In this document: positions 1-13,600 of the stretch, piece after piece
How positions within the stretch are numbered: the first letter of the stretch is position 1
How the letters are laid out: every line of letters starts with the position of its first letter
Assembly: GCA_019787685.1 (NCBI GenBank)
Contig: JAHNUO010000008.1
Span: forward strand, 930,001 to 994,000
Direction: 5' to 3'
From: Chiua virens
Lineage: Eukaryota > Basidiomycota > Agaricomycetes > Boletales > Boletaceae
Length of the DNA: 64,000 bases
Program-made: the position numbers and the translations under genes
The notes under the pieces: generated by a model
The model's database searches: none
What the model saw: the letters and a program-made list of their open reading frames with translations, nothing else
Told to the model about the DNA's origin: nothing

Positions 1-3000
1 TGGCCCACACTTGGCATGGGCTATGAGGTTGCATCGATCGCAAACAACCGCGTTCTTCTTCACACTTCCAAGACACACGCTACAAACCATCGCTTCATAC
101 ATTCCTTGAGTGGACTGAAACCAAGAAAGATAACGTTACTTACGCTTCCCGAAGATAGTTTTTACGAATGTATGATTTCGTGGTGAAAATGATGTATCGT
201 CAGGGATGGGTGACGAAGGTACGAAGGGAAGGCTCTGCTGTGGTGCACTGGCCTCATGTCCTGCGCCAGGTTCTGATGATGGCGTTTCCATGATGGGCGA
301 CTCGACCTGAGCAAGTACCTTGGCAACGTCTGTCTTCTGAAGATCTGCACTGACGCGGCGGAGGAAAGGGATACTGTCTTGAGGACGAAGCTCCTGGCGG
401 ACGAGTTAGTCGTGTCACTGGCTTCGCAAGAACGCTCGTACCTTAAGTGCGTCCCAGTTTATCTTCAGCCATGGATGTTCACAGAGCATCTCTGCGTCCG
501 GACGTTGTAGAGGGTCCTTGTGGAAGCATTGTTGGAGAAAGTCTTGCAGTGCTTCGGAACAGTCATCATCTGGTAGAGGTGGCATCTCGTCTTCCACAAT
601 CCGGAACATAACTGACCAACCAACTTGGTCAGATTTGGCGATAAGCATGTGGATCGACACACACCTGTCATGCTATTTGTAATGTCTCCATAGGGAGGAC
701 GACCAGTAAGAAGTTCGATGACAGTACAGCCTAAGGACCAGATATCTGATTTCGGAGAAGCACCCTTGAGTTCGATCACCTCGGGAGCCATCCAATTGGG
801 AGTACCAGCCACGTTGTTGAGTTCACGTTCCATCGCCCGAAGATTAAGAGAGACGCCAAAATCAGATAGTTTGATATTCCCGGTCTTAGTGGTGAGAATA
901 TTCGCAGCTTTGAGGTCACAGTGGACCACTTGGGATTCATGGAGATAGTGTAGGCCCTCTAAGATTTTGACAACATAGCCAGCGACAAGGCGTTCATTGA
1001 GTTTGCCAAAGGCCTTTAGCGTCTGTCCGAGCGACCCGCTCTCCGCATACCTTTGCCAAGGTTCAGCGATCAGTGGTATCAAATCAGAAGGGATTCCTTA
1101 CTCAAGCACGATGTTCAAGAATTCCTCATCTCTCACCATACCCTCATACTTGACGATGCCTGGGTGCGACAAACTCTTCATCAAGTCGACCTCCTTCATG
1201 AGCTGCATGACTTCCTCTTCTTTGAGACCCTCAAGTCGAATACGCTTGACTGCCACCATCTGACCCGTAGTCAGGTTCAGGGCCCGGTATACGACTCCAA
1301 ATTGGCCTCGCCCGATACAATTACCGAGTTGCTGAAAGAGGAGACGAGTGAGCACAGAAGATAGTACGTCCGGACATAAACTCACGAATCGGACAGCTGG
1401 TTTACCCTCTTCTACAACCACGATCGTCTGACGGACTGTGTTACCATCCATAGACTCGCGACCCGGTATATCACTGGAATTTCTGTTATCCGTGTATCTT
1501 ATGATTCCTGAATGCTCTTACCTAGAACGACGTTGCCTCCCAAGTTCATCGTAAGAATTCGGTCGGCTGCGTTGTCTTGACTTCGGGTCGTCAAATTCGC
1601 TGTAGAGTCGATCGCGTATGCGTGACCCGTCCAAATGGCTAATTGGGCTCCGTGGTGAGTCGGGGGTGGGAGATGCTGGGGAGCTGTGATCCCCAGATAC
1701 CGCCCTTGGAAACGGTACCACGGATGAGCTACCATCTCTGACTGGGTCATCCACACGTGGCACATAGATCCCGTTGCGGCGGGCACCATTTCTTGTGCTT
1801 GAGCGGCGTAGTATCACTCTGGATCCAGGGGATCCAGGAACAGGACTATCGGGACTGGTGTCGCGGCGTAATATAGATTCCTTGGGCATGAGTACAGGAT
1901 CCACACTATGCCGGGGACGATGAGGAGTAGGTCGGCGGGGCGAAGATGGCGCTGATTCGCTATCATCATTATTGCGGTAAACCCCAACAAGGTACGGTTT
2001 TCGAGGTGGAGAGGCCGAGGAAGGGGTGAAACCAAGTGGCGACTCTCCTCGGTTGGACTTTGTCTGGATAGGAATAGACCGGGGAGAGCTCCCTCGGAAA
2101 ACTTCCATGAAATCATCGGGCCACTTCCCTTTCCCAAGCCGAACGCGAGCTTGTTCAGGTTCGGGGGCTCGATGGATGTCAGCTACGGGAGATCTGGCTC
2201 GAGCAGTCTCGCGAGAGCTTGATCCACAAGCACTATGTTCCTCTTCCTCAAGGACCCGAACAAGGTCAGGAGTGGCGGGCTCGCTGGGTCTTCGATCTCT
2301 CGTTCGAGAACCGTCCCCGTTGATACTGCGCCTCCTGGCCATTTCCTCTGCTATGGACGCAGCCACGGAACTAGCTTCTGTCCTGGTAAAAGATGGAACC
2401 TCTGAAGCAAGCGACGTGGCTTCGGTGGTGACTGTCCTGATAGTGCCAAACTTGTTTTGGGCGCTGCTGTTGCGGCGCAGATCGAAGATGCTGGAATATG
2501 CAGTGGCCTCAGTGATATTACTCGACGTCCTTGACTGCCGAAGTGGAAAATCGTGACCATAATCCCCCAGAGTAGGAATGGAAGATTGAGATTCACGTGT
2601 TGGAAAGTCGAGGGAATTGGCATCGGATAGTAGCTCGCTGCCACAATTATCAGAACGCTTCGATTTCGAGCGAGTTCGCAAGGGTGGTTTAGGGGATGGA
2701 GTGTGCGCTGTGATGGAAGGAACGTCGTCGTCTTCCGGGCCGCTGCTCCTAACTGATATGCTGACGTTACGTGCCGTACCACAGGAAGTTCCCGATTGAG
2801 GGCTGTCTGATCGTAGTGGAGGAAGATTCGATTCTGGTGACGCCAAGCGTTGCCTGCCAGAAGTGGAGGGTGGAGAAATGGATCGTTGCCGTGTTAGATT
2901 AGGCGTCGATGAAGCAGCGCGAGAGAGGGATGATGGTAAGTAAATGGTATTTTTCGACGCCTCATCCAGAGCGTTTCTGTTGCCTTGACCAAATATCACT

Positions 3001-5002
3001 TTGCTCTTGTCCAGGGCCGGCTTATCAAAGAGCTTCAAGAAGGATACGATAGTTCTGGCCACGCGACACAGGGTCTCTGGAGTTGCTTCGATTAGGTCGT
3101 CACGATAGAAGAGGTCATCGGAAGGTACTCCATGAGTAGAAGATGCTGCGAGGAATTTGGTGATGTTACTGGTACGCTTAAAACCATCTTCTCGGGGATC
3201 AATTCTTAAAATTGCAGATGGGATGTGTTTGTTCATCAACCTACGAGAAGATGTGTGTGCCTGTCAATACACGTGAACAACTTCAATGCTTACTGGCATA
3301 ACACCACACCATCCCTGAGCGCATCACAAAAGAGTTTCCGCTCTCTCTCCTCTCCGGCGTTGCTGACGAAGGAGTTTACACCAACCTGGCTCGAACTTGC
3401 GCCTGGTAGAGCTCCGCTTTTCCCCCATATGCGCTCGAGTCGCACCAATGGTTGCAATCGGACCTCGACCTCAGCCCACTCTTTGGCATGGCCGCTGCGT
3501 GACAAGTGCGGCGGTGGCTTACGTAATTCCTTGCATAGCAGTGATATCGTGGTGCGGACTAACTCCCGTTGTTCGGGAGTTGAAGAGCTAAGAGAAACAG
3601 TAGACAAGTTGAAGTTGCGATTGTGTACATGTCCTGGATGTCTTTGCGAGGGCGAAGTCGCACGAGATCGTGCTGTAGAGGATGGAGAAATCGGTCGAGG
3701 CGAAGGTGACATTGTCAAGCGTCTCTGGGAGTCCACTGAACTGCGTGAGAGGGTTTCCGTAGATGGTCTATGCGGACTCTCTGCTGATGATCGGCATGGA
3801 CCATCTGTAAAGGGTCAGTTCACAGGTGGTCGAGGAGTATCGATGGATAGTCGCTTACTTGTTGTGGGAGATATTGGACGACCCGAAGGTAAGTGTGAAG
3901 CCGAGGCAGAAACGAGGCCTGAATATGAAGTCTGAGTCACTCGTCTCATCTGCGTCCGAGTCTGAGATGGGCTCGTTGCACGGGTTGATGGAGGTGATGG
4001 CGGGCTAGTGAGAGGGAGATGTATTGCACTTGTAACCCCCGGCCTTTTGGCTGCTGTCCCCAAGCGCCCCCTTGCACCTGGTTGTGGACTGGGGGAATCA
4101 GGTGGACTTGGCAGTTCACTGCTTTTTCGAGGCGAGTCGATGGAAGACCGAGTGTTAGACGAAGGAGGCGTGAATACGGGTGAAGGTCTGAATTTACTAG
4201 CTCGAGGAGACGCTGTTCCGTTGCATTCTGGAGTTCCATTGCGGTTCCTATGCTCTCGACGAGGGGCTAGAGGTTGTGGCGCACTAATTTCCCTGATCGT
4301 AGGTTGCATGCTTGCTCGACGAGTGCGGTCGCGCGAAGTAGAATCGGTCGCAGGATTCGATGTTGGGTTAATGACTACGATAGGTTGAGAGTCCAGAGAA
4401 GGTAAAGAAAGGGGAGAAAGATGGACGGCAGGCGAAGACACTGAGGCTTGTCGCAGGGAAGGGGTGATGAAGCTCGTCCAGCCTGCCACGCGAGGCTGAC
4501 CATGCCTCTCCGCATTGTTTACATGCTCTGCGGTGACCCTGCTCTTGTCAGCGGGAGATATGGTCGGAGTTGCAGATGGCATGGCAGAATCGCGACCAAC
4601 CCTTCGAAGCCCCACTTTGGATTCAAGCCGCCTGAACATGCCCGACTTGCCCTTGTCATTGTCGTGGTCTTTCACAACGACGTCGCTAGAAGTTGAGTCT
4701 TTTCGTTTGGCAGAGATGGTATCAAGGCTATGGCCAGGTGATGAAGATTTAGCTTTTGACCGTGTCGCAGTCTTGAGACCGTATTCAAGGGAGGATCGGA
4801 TGCGTTGCCTGAACGTCGTCTGAGACGACTCGGGTACATCGTGGTATGCTGACGATTGAGAAGTAGTGGACGAATCCATATTGCGCGCTGAAAGCACAAA
4901 CGGGATAGGTGGCGATTTGGGATTGCTATGGTACTGGGAAGTCATCGGAAAGGGATCGAGAAAATGTGGTTTAGAGGGGCCAGATACAGTGAGGACGGCC
5001 AT
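1..5002 (-). CDS. CH-domain + septation-type (Cdc7/SepH-like) STE kinase + C1-like zinc finger, 3' end beyond the window
   Basis: A multi-exon minus-strand gene whose exons join in frame (5002-3859, 3804-3294, 3240-1522, then from 1482). Residues 1-530 are Ser/Pro-rich and disordered. A calponin-homology (CH) domain follows at about 530-620 (LRDGVVLC...[10 protein letters not shown]...NITKFL) and is split by the 3294/3240 intron. About 500 more disordered residues lead to a protein kinase at about 1170-1430 with [37 protein letters not shown] and APEVIEL; the usual HRD is HCD. The kinase most resembles fission-yeast Cdc7/Aspergillus SepH of the septation initiation network. At 1-110 the frame reads CSVC, then CDRC and HAKC, a C1-like zinc finger. 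The start could be 5002 or the ATG at 4945-ish (MTSQYH). SIN function is inferred from kinase similarity. Two inferred introns are only 39 nt, so local exon edges are less certain. Confidence 0.85.
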
Positions 5003-6097
5003 GCATGGACCGCATGCAACGCCACGATCGTTGCAAGACTAAGCAATGTAGTAAGAGCGGGGGAGGTATGGGTGGGGTGGAACGGGGAAGCGAATAAAGG
5101 GCAGGAACGTGTGAGATAAGAACAGTGGCGGCCTGGAGATATAGAGCACAGGAAAGGTCAGTAGGCTGTCGTAAAGACACACATGTCAGAGGGCAGAACA
5201 GAAAGCGCCGAGAAAGCGAGGGGGATGGCAAGCATATAGGGCGACGCCAAAGAAGGATACGGTATTTCTGAAGGGAAATGAATGAAGCTGACCGTGTGTG
5301 ATGGGCCTTGATGGTCGATCCTGCACTGGTTTCTACGCGTCGTGGACGTAAGACGAAGCGGCGGAAGGCGGAGCAGAGTGGCCGGTAGAAGGAGCGGGGA
5401 GGAAATGATGAAAGTGCGAAGATGGACCCCAGGAATGCGCGGGAAGGTGGGAGGGACACGGGACGAATGAGATATCACTCACGGAAGCAACGTGGACAGA
5501 GAGAAGGCGCCCAGACAAAGGATATCGCCGATGGGCAGCGTGGGAGGTGAGAATGTGGAGTCGCTGAAATATGACGTCTCGGGGTCAACGGCAATGTGAT
5601 AGCAAGGGGGCGTCTCGGTCGCCGATGGGTATGACGCAACACATGGTAACATTGACAACATTGCCAACTTTGCCAACTTTGCCAGCGATGTTTTTTGCCA
5701 ATCTATTCCCGGCAACCCCGTGGCCTCCGCCCCCACACTCGCCGGTCAATATTGAGCGAGCTCGCTAGTAGACCCGTGCTCGCCTCATTTGGCAGTGCCG
5801 GCAGTCTCAATTAGCATTTCGACCTTTCCAAAGTAAATCAAATGCGTGTTCTGATTACCATCAAGTCATGCGGCCTCGCGCATGACACGTGACAGCGACG
5901 CAAGGTACGTCTCAGCTAAGTAGGACGGGTCAATAGGTGAATGTATGCGACGGCGAGCACTCACCGTTGACAACGTCGTGCACGACGTCGGCTGTCGAGG
6001 TCGCGCGGGTGTGTCAGCAAGTTGCTGAGGGCGGAGCAAACATGTGCCACAACGGAACGCTCGGAGTTTAAATTTCTCCTGTCCTTTTACATCGTCG
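5003..6097. promoter_or_regulatory. Divergent intergenic region between the SIN-type kinase and BYE1
   Basis: About 1.1 kb lies between two divergent starts. No ORF here looks coding. It holds a short tandem repeat of TTTGCCAAC units at about 5658-5685 and a palindromic E-box CACGTG at 5886-5891 followed by AC, a match to the Cbf1-type consensus. An ATG at 6044, in frame with the BYE1 ATG at 6098, could extend that protein by 18 residues. Confidence 0.5.
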
Positions 6098-9000
6098 ATG
6101 CCTGCTCGCTCACGAACGAAATCAGCGTCGAAAGATGTCCAATCCCGCACGAAAGATAAATCGACAAAGACAGATGACACCGTGAGTGAGGTAGAAAAGG
6201 AGAACAGGGCCCGCACAGCACGCAGCAGATCAAAGGCACTGGCCAAGCCGACACTTGAAGCAAGGCACATCCAAAATGACACCTACTGTCTCTGCAATCA
6301 GCCTGACGATGGCTCGCCTATGGTCTGCTGTTCAGAGTGTGGCGAGTGGTACGCATACTTATTCATTGCTGCCTTTCAATCTCCTTACGGGCGCAATCGC
6401 TAAATACACCCAGGTATCATTTCCGGTGTGTAAAGCTTACTGTAGAGCAAGCTGAAGATCTTGGTATGTCCCCTCTTGTTCCATCGATCTTTTTTTTGCT
6501 AATCATGGTTGCATCTTTGTAGAGGTGTACGTCTGTCCTACTTGTACCGAAAATACCGGTCGACGCATGATCAGTGAGTGTTACCGGTCCCCGATCGCTC
6601 TTTTACGACAATGCCCGGCGCTCCTGCCCTTGCACAATGTATATCGAGCATATAAGTTCTGTACCCCTACAACCTGTGCGCTATCCGTCGTCCTCTGAGG
6701 CACCTGTTCTTGCGCTTTCTCTGCCAGACATCCGTCCCACTCGCACGATAGTCGCTGTCGTAACGATCGTGTCCATGCGTCTGCAGCCCATTCGCGGCAC
6801 ACTGCATCTTCACAGGCTGAGAGGCTTTACGTTATTGGCGCGCAGCTACGCTTGTTGAGTCAGAAGATAGCCTGGTAGTTTGAGCGTCCTGTACAATCGT
6901 AGATGCTCACGACCGACTAAGCCACCGCCGTATCGCTCAATCGTGGTCGTCCCAGGCCGTTTTCATTGTGCTTCGTTTTTTGTCTGCTTTCGTCGTGGTT
7001 TTTCTTGGCGACCAATGCTGACCAGAGCATCTGTCCGCAGTGCAGTGGGAAGATCCAGAAACCCATCCCGACATCAACGTCGTGCACGATAACGACCATT
7101 CGGATGTGCCTTCACAGCTTCCTACGCCACCTCCCGCGTTATCACCTTCAGAATCAGAAGATGACCTGGATAGTGAAGATGAGTACGTGGCGGAACCAGA
7201 AAAAGGAAAGTGGAGACGACCACTTAGGGTGTGTACCCTTGCCTGGCTGCGCCGTGCTTGGTTGCTGATGTACGACATTTATAGCGTCGGACCCGCCACC
7301 TCGCCTATGCATCCGATTCAGATCAGCATTCCGATACGAACACAGACCTACCTGCTCGCAAGTTTAGCACCCCCTTATCGGAGGAAAGGAGACAGTCGCC
7401 TGCTCTTAAACGCAAATCGGGCGCGTCACACTCGGCCCGAGAAGCTAAACGCAAAAAGTCGTCAGATGTTCCTATCTCCGCTGAAGATGATCCGGCCAGA
7501 AAGTACTGCCTTGGAAAGCTCCGAGAAATGCTTCATCCTGTTTTCCTTCGGTATCCCCACAAGGGCGACGAATTTGGCGACAAGATTGAATTGAAAGCAG
7601 AAGATCTTACCGACGAAGACAAGCAGCGACTACAAAACGCAGCGGACGCGTTTGCCTTGGAGCTCGAGCAATGTCTTTTCGAACTTTATAGTGAACCTGA
7701 CAAGCATGGCAAGCAAGGTGTTGGGGCCAAATACAAGCAAGTCTCTTGTTCGCAGTCCGTATTCTAAACTGACCCGTTGCGTAAATAGGGAACGTTTTCG
7801 TATGCTTACTTTTAATCTGACTCAAGAGGATCGCGTCGCTATTCACAAGCGAATATGCTATGCCACTATTTCTGCCAAGGAACTTTCTCAAATGAGTTCC
7901 ACAGATCTGGCCAACGAGGAAACGAAGCAGTCCATCAAGCTCGCTGAAAAGGAGGCGCTGGAACATTCGATTCTCCAAAAGACACTGGTCCCTCGCGCAA
8001 AAATCACACATAAAGGTTTACAAGATATCGAGGATCTCAACGGGGAGTCAGCAACCTTGTTACGTGAGCGAGAAAAGGAGCGAGAAAAGGATGAAGAACG
8101 TCGGGAAGAGGAACGTCGAGAGAGAGAGCGGCAGGCCCGATTAAAGGCCGCCGAGCAACACCAGAGGGATAGAGCTAGTTCGGTCTCCCAAGGGTCAATC
8201 CCTCCTGAATCACCTATTATGCCGCAGAGCGCTACGTGGGGCGGCCACCTTCCTGTGCACCTCGGCAATTATTCACCTGTAGGTGACACTATGCGACCGC
8301 CAATTCACCCTCTGTTTGCGCCGTCGGCTTCCGATCTCCAGACCTCATCAGAGCCAGAACTTGATATTGCCGATCTCATTCACCTGGACGATGAGCCCAC
8401 TTTTCAAGACACATTTGGTGACCATGTACCTACACCCGCTTTGGAAGTGACTATCATGCCCTCGGGATCTGATCCGCCAGAACCAGCGCCAGCGCCACCT
8501 GAGCCTGCACCCCCGCCACCGCTAACAATTTCTCCCTCGTCTGCTTCCGAATTGGTTCCAGTCATTGCCACTTCACCAACGCAAACAACGAAGCCGGAGA
8601 CACCCGCGCGTGCATCCTTTGACCTGAACACTTTATGGTCATCTCCGAGAACAGAGTCCGCTTCGCAGGAGGTAGCCAAAGAACCGGGAACAGCCCCCGA
8701 GCAAGAGCAGGAACATAGGAGTCGCCCGATTGAGGTGGATGCAATTCCCCGTGAGGCAACCGATCAAGACTTCGATATGTTCTTAGAGAAGGACCAAGAT
8801 ACAGGACGCTACCCAGGGTGAGCGACCTCGAGACCCGGAGGCAGCGTTTCTAGCGGCCCCCCCGGTATGGACTGGAAAGGTGAAACAATTGAATTCTTTC
8901 AATAGGGTCATCGTGGCTCATTTCCGTTGTAGGTTGCTATGCCTGTCGACACTTCCATTCCTCAAGTGGCACCTGTTGTTGCCCGGCAGGTTGGTGGTCG

Positions 9001-10316
9001 GTCCTTGGGCGCTGATTCTCCTCTCTGGAGAACACTTTTCCCGTCTGATATGCTCCGGATCGACGGTCGGGTACCGACAGAGAATTCTGCACAGTTCCTG
9101 CTGCAAACTCGATTGAATCCGCAAAAGGAGCTCATCGCATGTGCATTCTCTCCTGAAGGAGCTGACGGTATGCTCCAAACGTTTAGCGACTTTCTGTTGC
9201 ACAAAAAGTCAGTCCGCTGGATGGCTTGCAATGACCGTTTCATCTAACGCATCTATTCATTCTAGTCGCCATGGACTTGTGTTCCCATGGGGCCATCAAC
9301 CCAAAGATTATCATCCCGGAAAGGAACTTTACATGGTGCCGCTCTTGGCCAGCATGCCGTTACCGGATTTCATCGATCTTTTGGATGAACTTCGCCTGCC
9401 CAAAATCCGTCAAAATGACTACGTGATCGGCATTTGGATTCTGGTTAGGGGCAAACTCGCTCCGCCACCTACCTTGCCAACCACTCCGCTGTCAGTACCC
9501 AGCCTGCCCCTGCCCCAACCCTCAGCCCCACCTCCCGTCCTATCACTCCCCGCAGCCCTCCAAGCCTACCCTCAGCTTGCCAACTCTGCACTCGCAGCCG
9601 AAGTCGCCGCCCTCACCCCTGAACAAATCCAAGCCATCCTCCGCACACTCTCGTCCGGCAACGACGGTATCCCAGGTATCTCTGGCGGGCTGGCCACCGC
9701 AGTGGCCAACGTCGCCCACCTGCCCGGTCTTCCACACCTACACGCGCACCCATCCGTACCAACGACGATGCCGGCAGGACCCGCCCCGCACGGTCAACTA
9801 CATTGGCCCCCCAGCAGTGTACCCATGCCTGTGCCTCCACCTGTGTCTGTGCCTGGTCATGCGCCAGGCCCAGGTCCGAGCGCCTACCCCGGCCCACCGC
9901 CCCACGCGCCCGTGTCCACGCCGGGTGTATCCCCGTACATGGGTGCACACCCGCGCACGCCACCACAACCGAGCATGCCCTCACCCCACGGCCATCAGGT
10001 GCCTCCGTCCGGCCCGCGCGCGGGTGGGTACCCTCGCTACGATCGCGACGACGCAGACGGGCGGTATCGCGATGAGCGGGGCGAGCGGGGCGTCGGCGGG
10101 TGGCAGCAGCAGCCGCCCTCGAACGGGCGCGGTCGAGGGCGTGGTCGGGCTCGCGGCCGTGGTGGGAGTGGCAGCGATCGAAGTGGGAGTGGTGATTTCG
10201 CAGGACGGCCCGTGGACGCTGGGTGGGGACGCCATCGTGCCGGACCTCCGAGTGGTCCTGGACAGGATGAACGGGGACGATGGGACGGACCGTCGCCGCC
10301 TCGACGATGGAGTTAG
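6098..10316 (+). CDS. BYE1: BYE1-like PHD / TFIIS-central / SPOC transcription elongation factor
   Basis: A chromatin-associated factor that binds RNA polymerase II through a TFIIS-like domain. Exons are 6098-6348, 6414-6463, 6523-6573, an unresolved exon between 6574 and 7040, 7041-7228, 7285-7736, 7789-about 8820, 8854-8879, 8933-9207 and 9266-10316. The PHD finger starts near residue 62 (YCLCNQPDDG, CCSECGEWYHFRC, VCPTC). The TFIIS central domain is encoded around 7499-8045 (LREMLHPVF, KYKERFRMLTFNL). The SPOC domain follows (VWTGKVAMPVD, PLWRTLFPSD, GLVFPWG, YVIGIWILVRG). The C-terminus is Pro-rich and ends in an RGRGRG stretch. The domain order matches yeast Bye1. The intron after 7736 starts with GC. 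The exon ending near 8820 carries one extra G: the frame needs phase 1 but the sequence gives phase 2. Confidence 0.9.
7737..7788 (+). other. BYE1: GC-AG intron in BYE1
   Basis: The exon end AAATACAA is followed by GCAAGT and the intron closes with AAATAG. Joining 7736 to 7789 restores KYKERFRML, the conserved TFIIS-central sequence; no GT donor nearby gives that frame. A CTAAAC/CTGAC branch-like stretch lies at about 7764-7773. Confidence 0.85.
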
Positions 10317-10661
10317 AGTGGACCTGTCGCATCGGTCCACCCTCGCCCTTGTACTCTTACCCCGTTTAGTGTTGGCGATAAGTTATCCTTCATTGCTCGT
10401 CCTTTTTTATCGGTCTCTTTGTTCTCTCTCGGATATCTTAGCTCCGCTGTGCGTATTTTCGCCTCGCTTGTACTTGTACCAGTATCTACAGCGACTAGTA
10501 CTCGGCTCATTGCCATGCTCCGTCTCTGTCCTCACGCTGTCTGGAATGGAAAAAAAATAAAGAGACTATTCGAGGCATAAATGTATCCGATCGAGTAAAT
10601 GAAAATAAAAGATGTGCATATTTATTTTATCATCGGACCTGCAATGCATGTCTCATCATCG
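10317..10661. terminator. Convergent 3' region of BYE1 and YVC1
   Basis: About 345 bp between two facing stop codons. An AATAAA hexamer sits at 10556-10561 on the plus strand, and A/T-rich sequence continues to about 10630. No coding signal was seen. Confidence 0.5.
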
Positions 10662-13600
10662 TCATTGTGGCTGCAGTTGAGCATGAAGCTGGACAAGCAA
10701 ATCCTCAATGCGCTGCTGCTGCCCTTCGATCCTCTCCATTCGTTTCATGAACTCTGGCATCCCTCCGTTCTCTTCGGCAATTTCCTCCGTCTGCTTCCAC
10801 AGTCGCAATATACCTGGACTCTTCCGCATTGTCAAGTGACATCCGCTCGCTCGCCAACGTCTCTGGGCGCGTGTCCTAGCGATGGATACGCGGGCTTCCC
10901 CGATCCCGTAGGTCTCGTCGCCCACGCATCGCTAGGGCGTCTACATGTGGAATGTACCGACGTCAATCGGCGGCGTGTCGCGGGGCCGTAGCTGATCTGC
11001 GGCGCAAACAACGATCCGCCGCCGCCGCTCGCGCTATCTGAAAACGCTTCTTCCTGCGTCGGCGTTTCGTCGAAAATGAGTGGTTGGAAGATTTGGGCAA
11101 GTGGGCTCTGCGCAACATCGGGTTTGTGGATCGAGGGCGTCAGTCGTCTACGAAGGGTAATGGGCGTGGAAGCCTGACGCAGATGGATGGCGTTCCGCTG
11201 GGGGGAGGGCTGACGTGGAAGCGCATGTGGTGGATGAAGACCATGACTGTGTATATGTTCTTTCGGAGACGGCGGGCGGGTTGGATGCAGAGAATATGAC
11301 TGTGTCGAAAGACGGCTCGGCATGCGGGATACTCGGCGCTCCTGACCACTGTTGTGAGGGGGCTCGGAGAAAGTGCATTCTTCATCTACAATATCTGGAG
11401 GAGGTGCCAACTCGTCTTCAATGTCAAAAATCTGATGGCGTATGAGTGACTTGGATACATTCGAAAGGAAGCGGAACATACGACGTTGATATCCCCACTA
11501 GGTCCCGCAAGCCCTTCGAACAAGGCTGTAGGAAGCCGGTAACCATCATCGAGTAAGGAATCAACCTCAAACTACTTACACATCCGCTTGAATGAACGAG
11601 GTAGGGTATCGACAACCTTGTCGAGCAAGGATGAAACCGTGTCGGAGAAACTGAGTGAGCCCGTTTGCTTCGCTTGACCTATGCCAAGATGAGCGCATGC
11701 ACCTTGATATTTGTATCACCAACTTACGTTCATACCACGCGATCGCGAGCAAGATAGGAACATTTGTAATTCTGCGGGGAGGAGTCACCGGTTAACTACT
11801 AAGTGGAGTACGGATAACAATGACAGAAGACCTTATTAGAAATACGTTCACCTTAGAGTATATCAGTGAGAAATTGTTAAGAAAGGCATGGTCTACTCAC
11901 TTTGTGGAACCATCGCGGACTCAGAACATAACTAGCAGGAAGAAGAATGCAGACAGCAATTAGGTTGATGGGCGGCTGATAGGAAAACAACGAATCGGCC
12001 TTGACCCTAATAAAGTCGTGCATCACTACCCGAGGGAAATCATAACAAGCACGTACCCTTCGACCGTAGAGACTGCCTTTCTGAACATGGCCTAAAAACC
12101 GAAAGTTGGATGGGACAGCTGAAAATCAGTAACAAAACCAACCTCAGCAGCAGCATCCTGACTGATTCTAGCGAATGTATTTGACAAGATCTATGCAGAG
12201 ATGTATCAAGACACTATAATGTTCTTGTTGAACGGACTTACAGAAACAAGCACTATATTGTTGCGTGAGGTGCTTCAAAACATTCTAATGGGTTGATCAC
12301 GCACCGGTCAGCAATAGGGTATTACTCAGGCACGCGTACGTGATCATGAGGATAGGGCCAAAGATGGGGTCGAATTCGGCTGCCTGAGTGAACGACTAGA
12401 AGATCGCAGGTGCGAAAGACTTACTCGCTCTGTCGAAACCACTCGCAGTCGAGTCCGAACCAAAGATCAAGCATCCACCACGCAATAGTGCTGGTTAAGA
12501 TCAACGTTGGGGACGGTTTTTGGGAAGGGGAGCAGATGATTACCTCGAGTGATACCTAGATGACGCACGTCATTCGCAATAACGCATAGCAGGAAGGGTG
12601 GAGCTTACCCAGCGCCTTTGCGATTCAAGCTAGCCACCAGTTAGAGCGAATCAGAGTGTGTGTTGAACCACTTACGTCCACAAAGCATAAAAAAAGCCGC
12701 AGAAACAGAATACCGCAATGAGCATAAGGGCAACAAACTGCATCATCATGGCGCGGAGGGAGAGCACCATGAGGTTGTCTTTTAACGTGACGAAAGCGAG
12801 TCTGTGAGTAGTGATGAACTAGCAGGTTGTCAAAGTGAAAATATTCTTGCCTTGGAAATAATAAACAAGCAATCACTGCGAGAAAGTCGATGCCAATATC
12901 CCTGGCCCATCGATCTATGGCACATAGTTAGCATAGAAAGACCAGGGGAGAGACACGGACCATGATAGACGATGCCATATATCCTGAATATCGCATAGAT
13001 AAGGTACGCAGTCACTATGGTTCAAAAAGATGAGATGGTGGTCAAGACAAGTGCGTGAACCATAATACCAAAAGCTAGATCGAACCCGTTCTAAAGTATG
13101 GTGCTCAAATCAGACGCCTCCCATAAGCTGTAGTCGAGTGACATAAGGCTCACCCAAGTACCCTTGAAGTAGACTGTACGAAGTGAGTAAGTGGGGAGAG
13201 ATGTGGAAAAACCTTACCCTTGATGCCGTGTTCTTGCATAGCTGCAATCTTCTCGAGGGTGAAACCGAGGGCATAGACCATGAATACCATCTCTGCAGTG
13301 TTTATTCTGTGACGTTCATTCATCTCGATAGCGACGGCAAACAGGATAAAAAGGATCAAGAAGCTGAGAAGAGTTGTTCAACAACTCGGGGAAGAAGAAA
13401 TGTGGGTTACTTTATGTACTCCAAGACTGCACGAATAGCAGGAACCTTGAGACTGGATGGCGATGGTAGCAGGTTCTGGGAAAGTAGATATGACATACCG
13501 GTAGTGATCGAGAACGGGTGCCTTGTGGGGATCGTAAAAGTGGATAGGAGTGCGTTTGTAGCGCTGAAGGAGGGATTTGTCAAGGGACGGGTGAAGATGA

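Noticed and set aside
9577..10560. 327-codon plus ORF and several other long ORFs over the BYE1 3' exon
   Set aside because: GC-rich Pro/Gly/Arg sequence opens all frames; only the frame ending at 10316 continues the SPOC domain.
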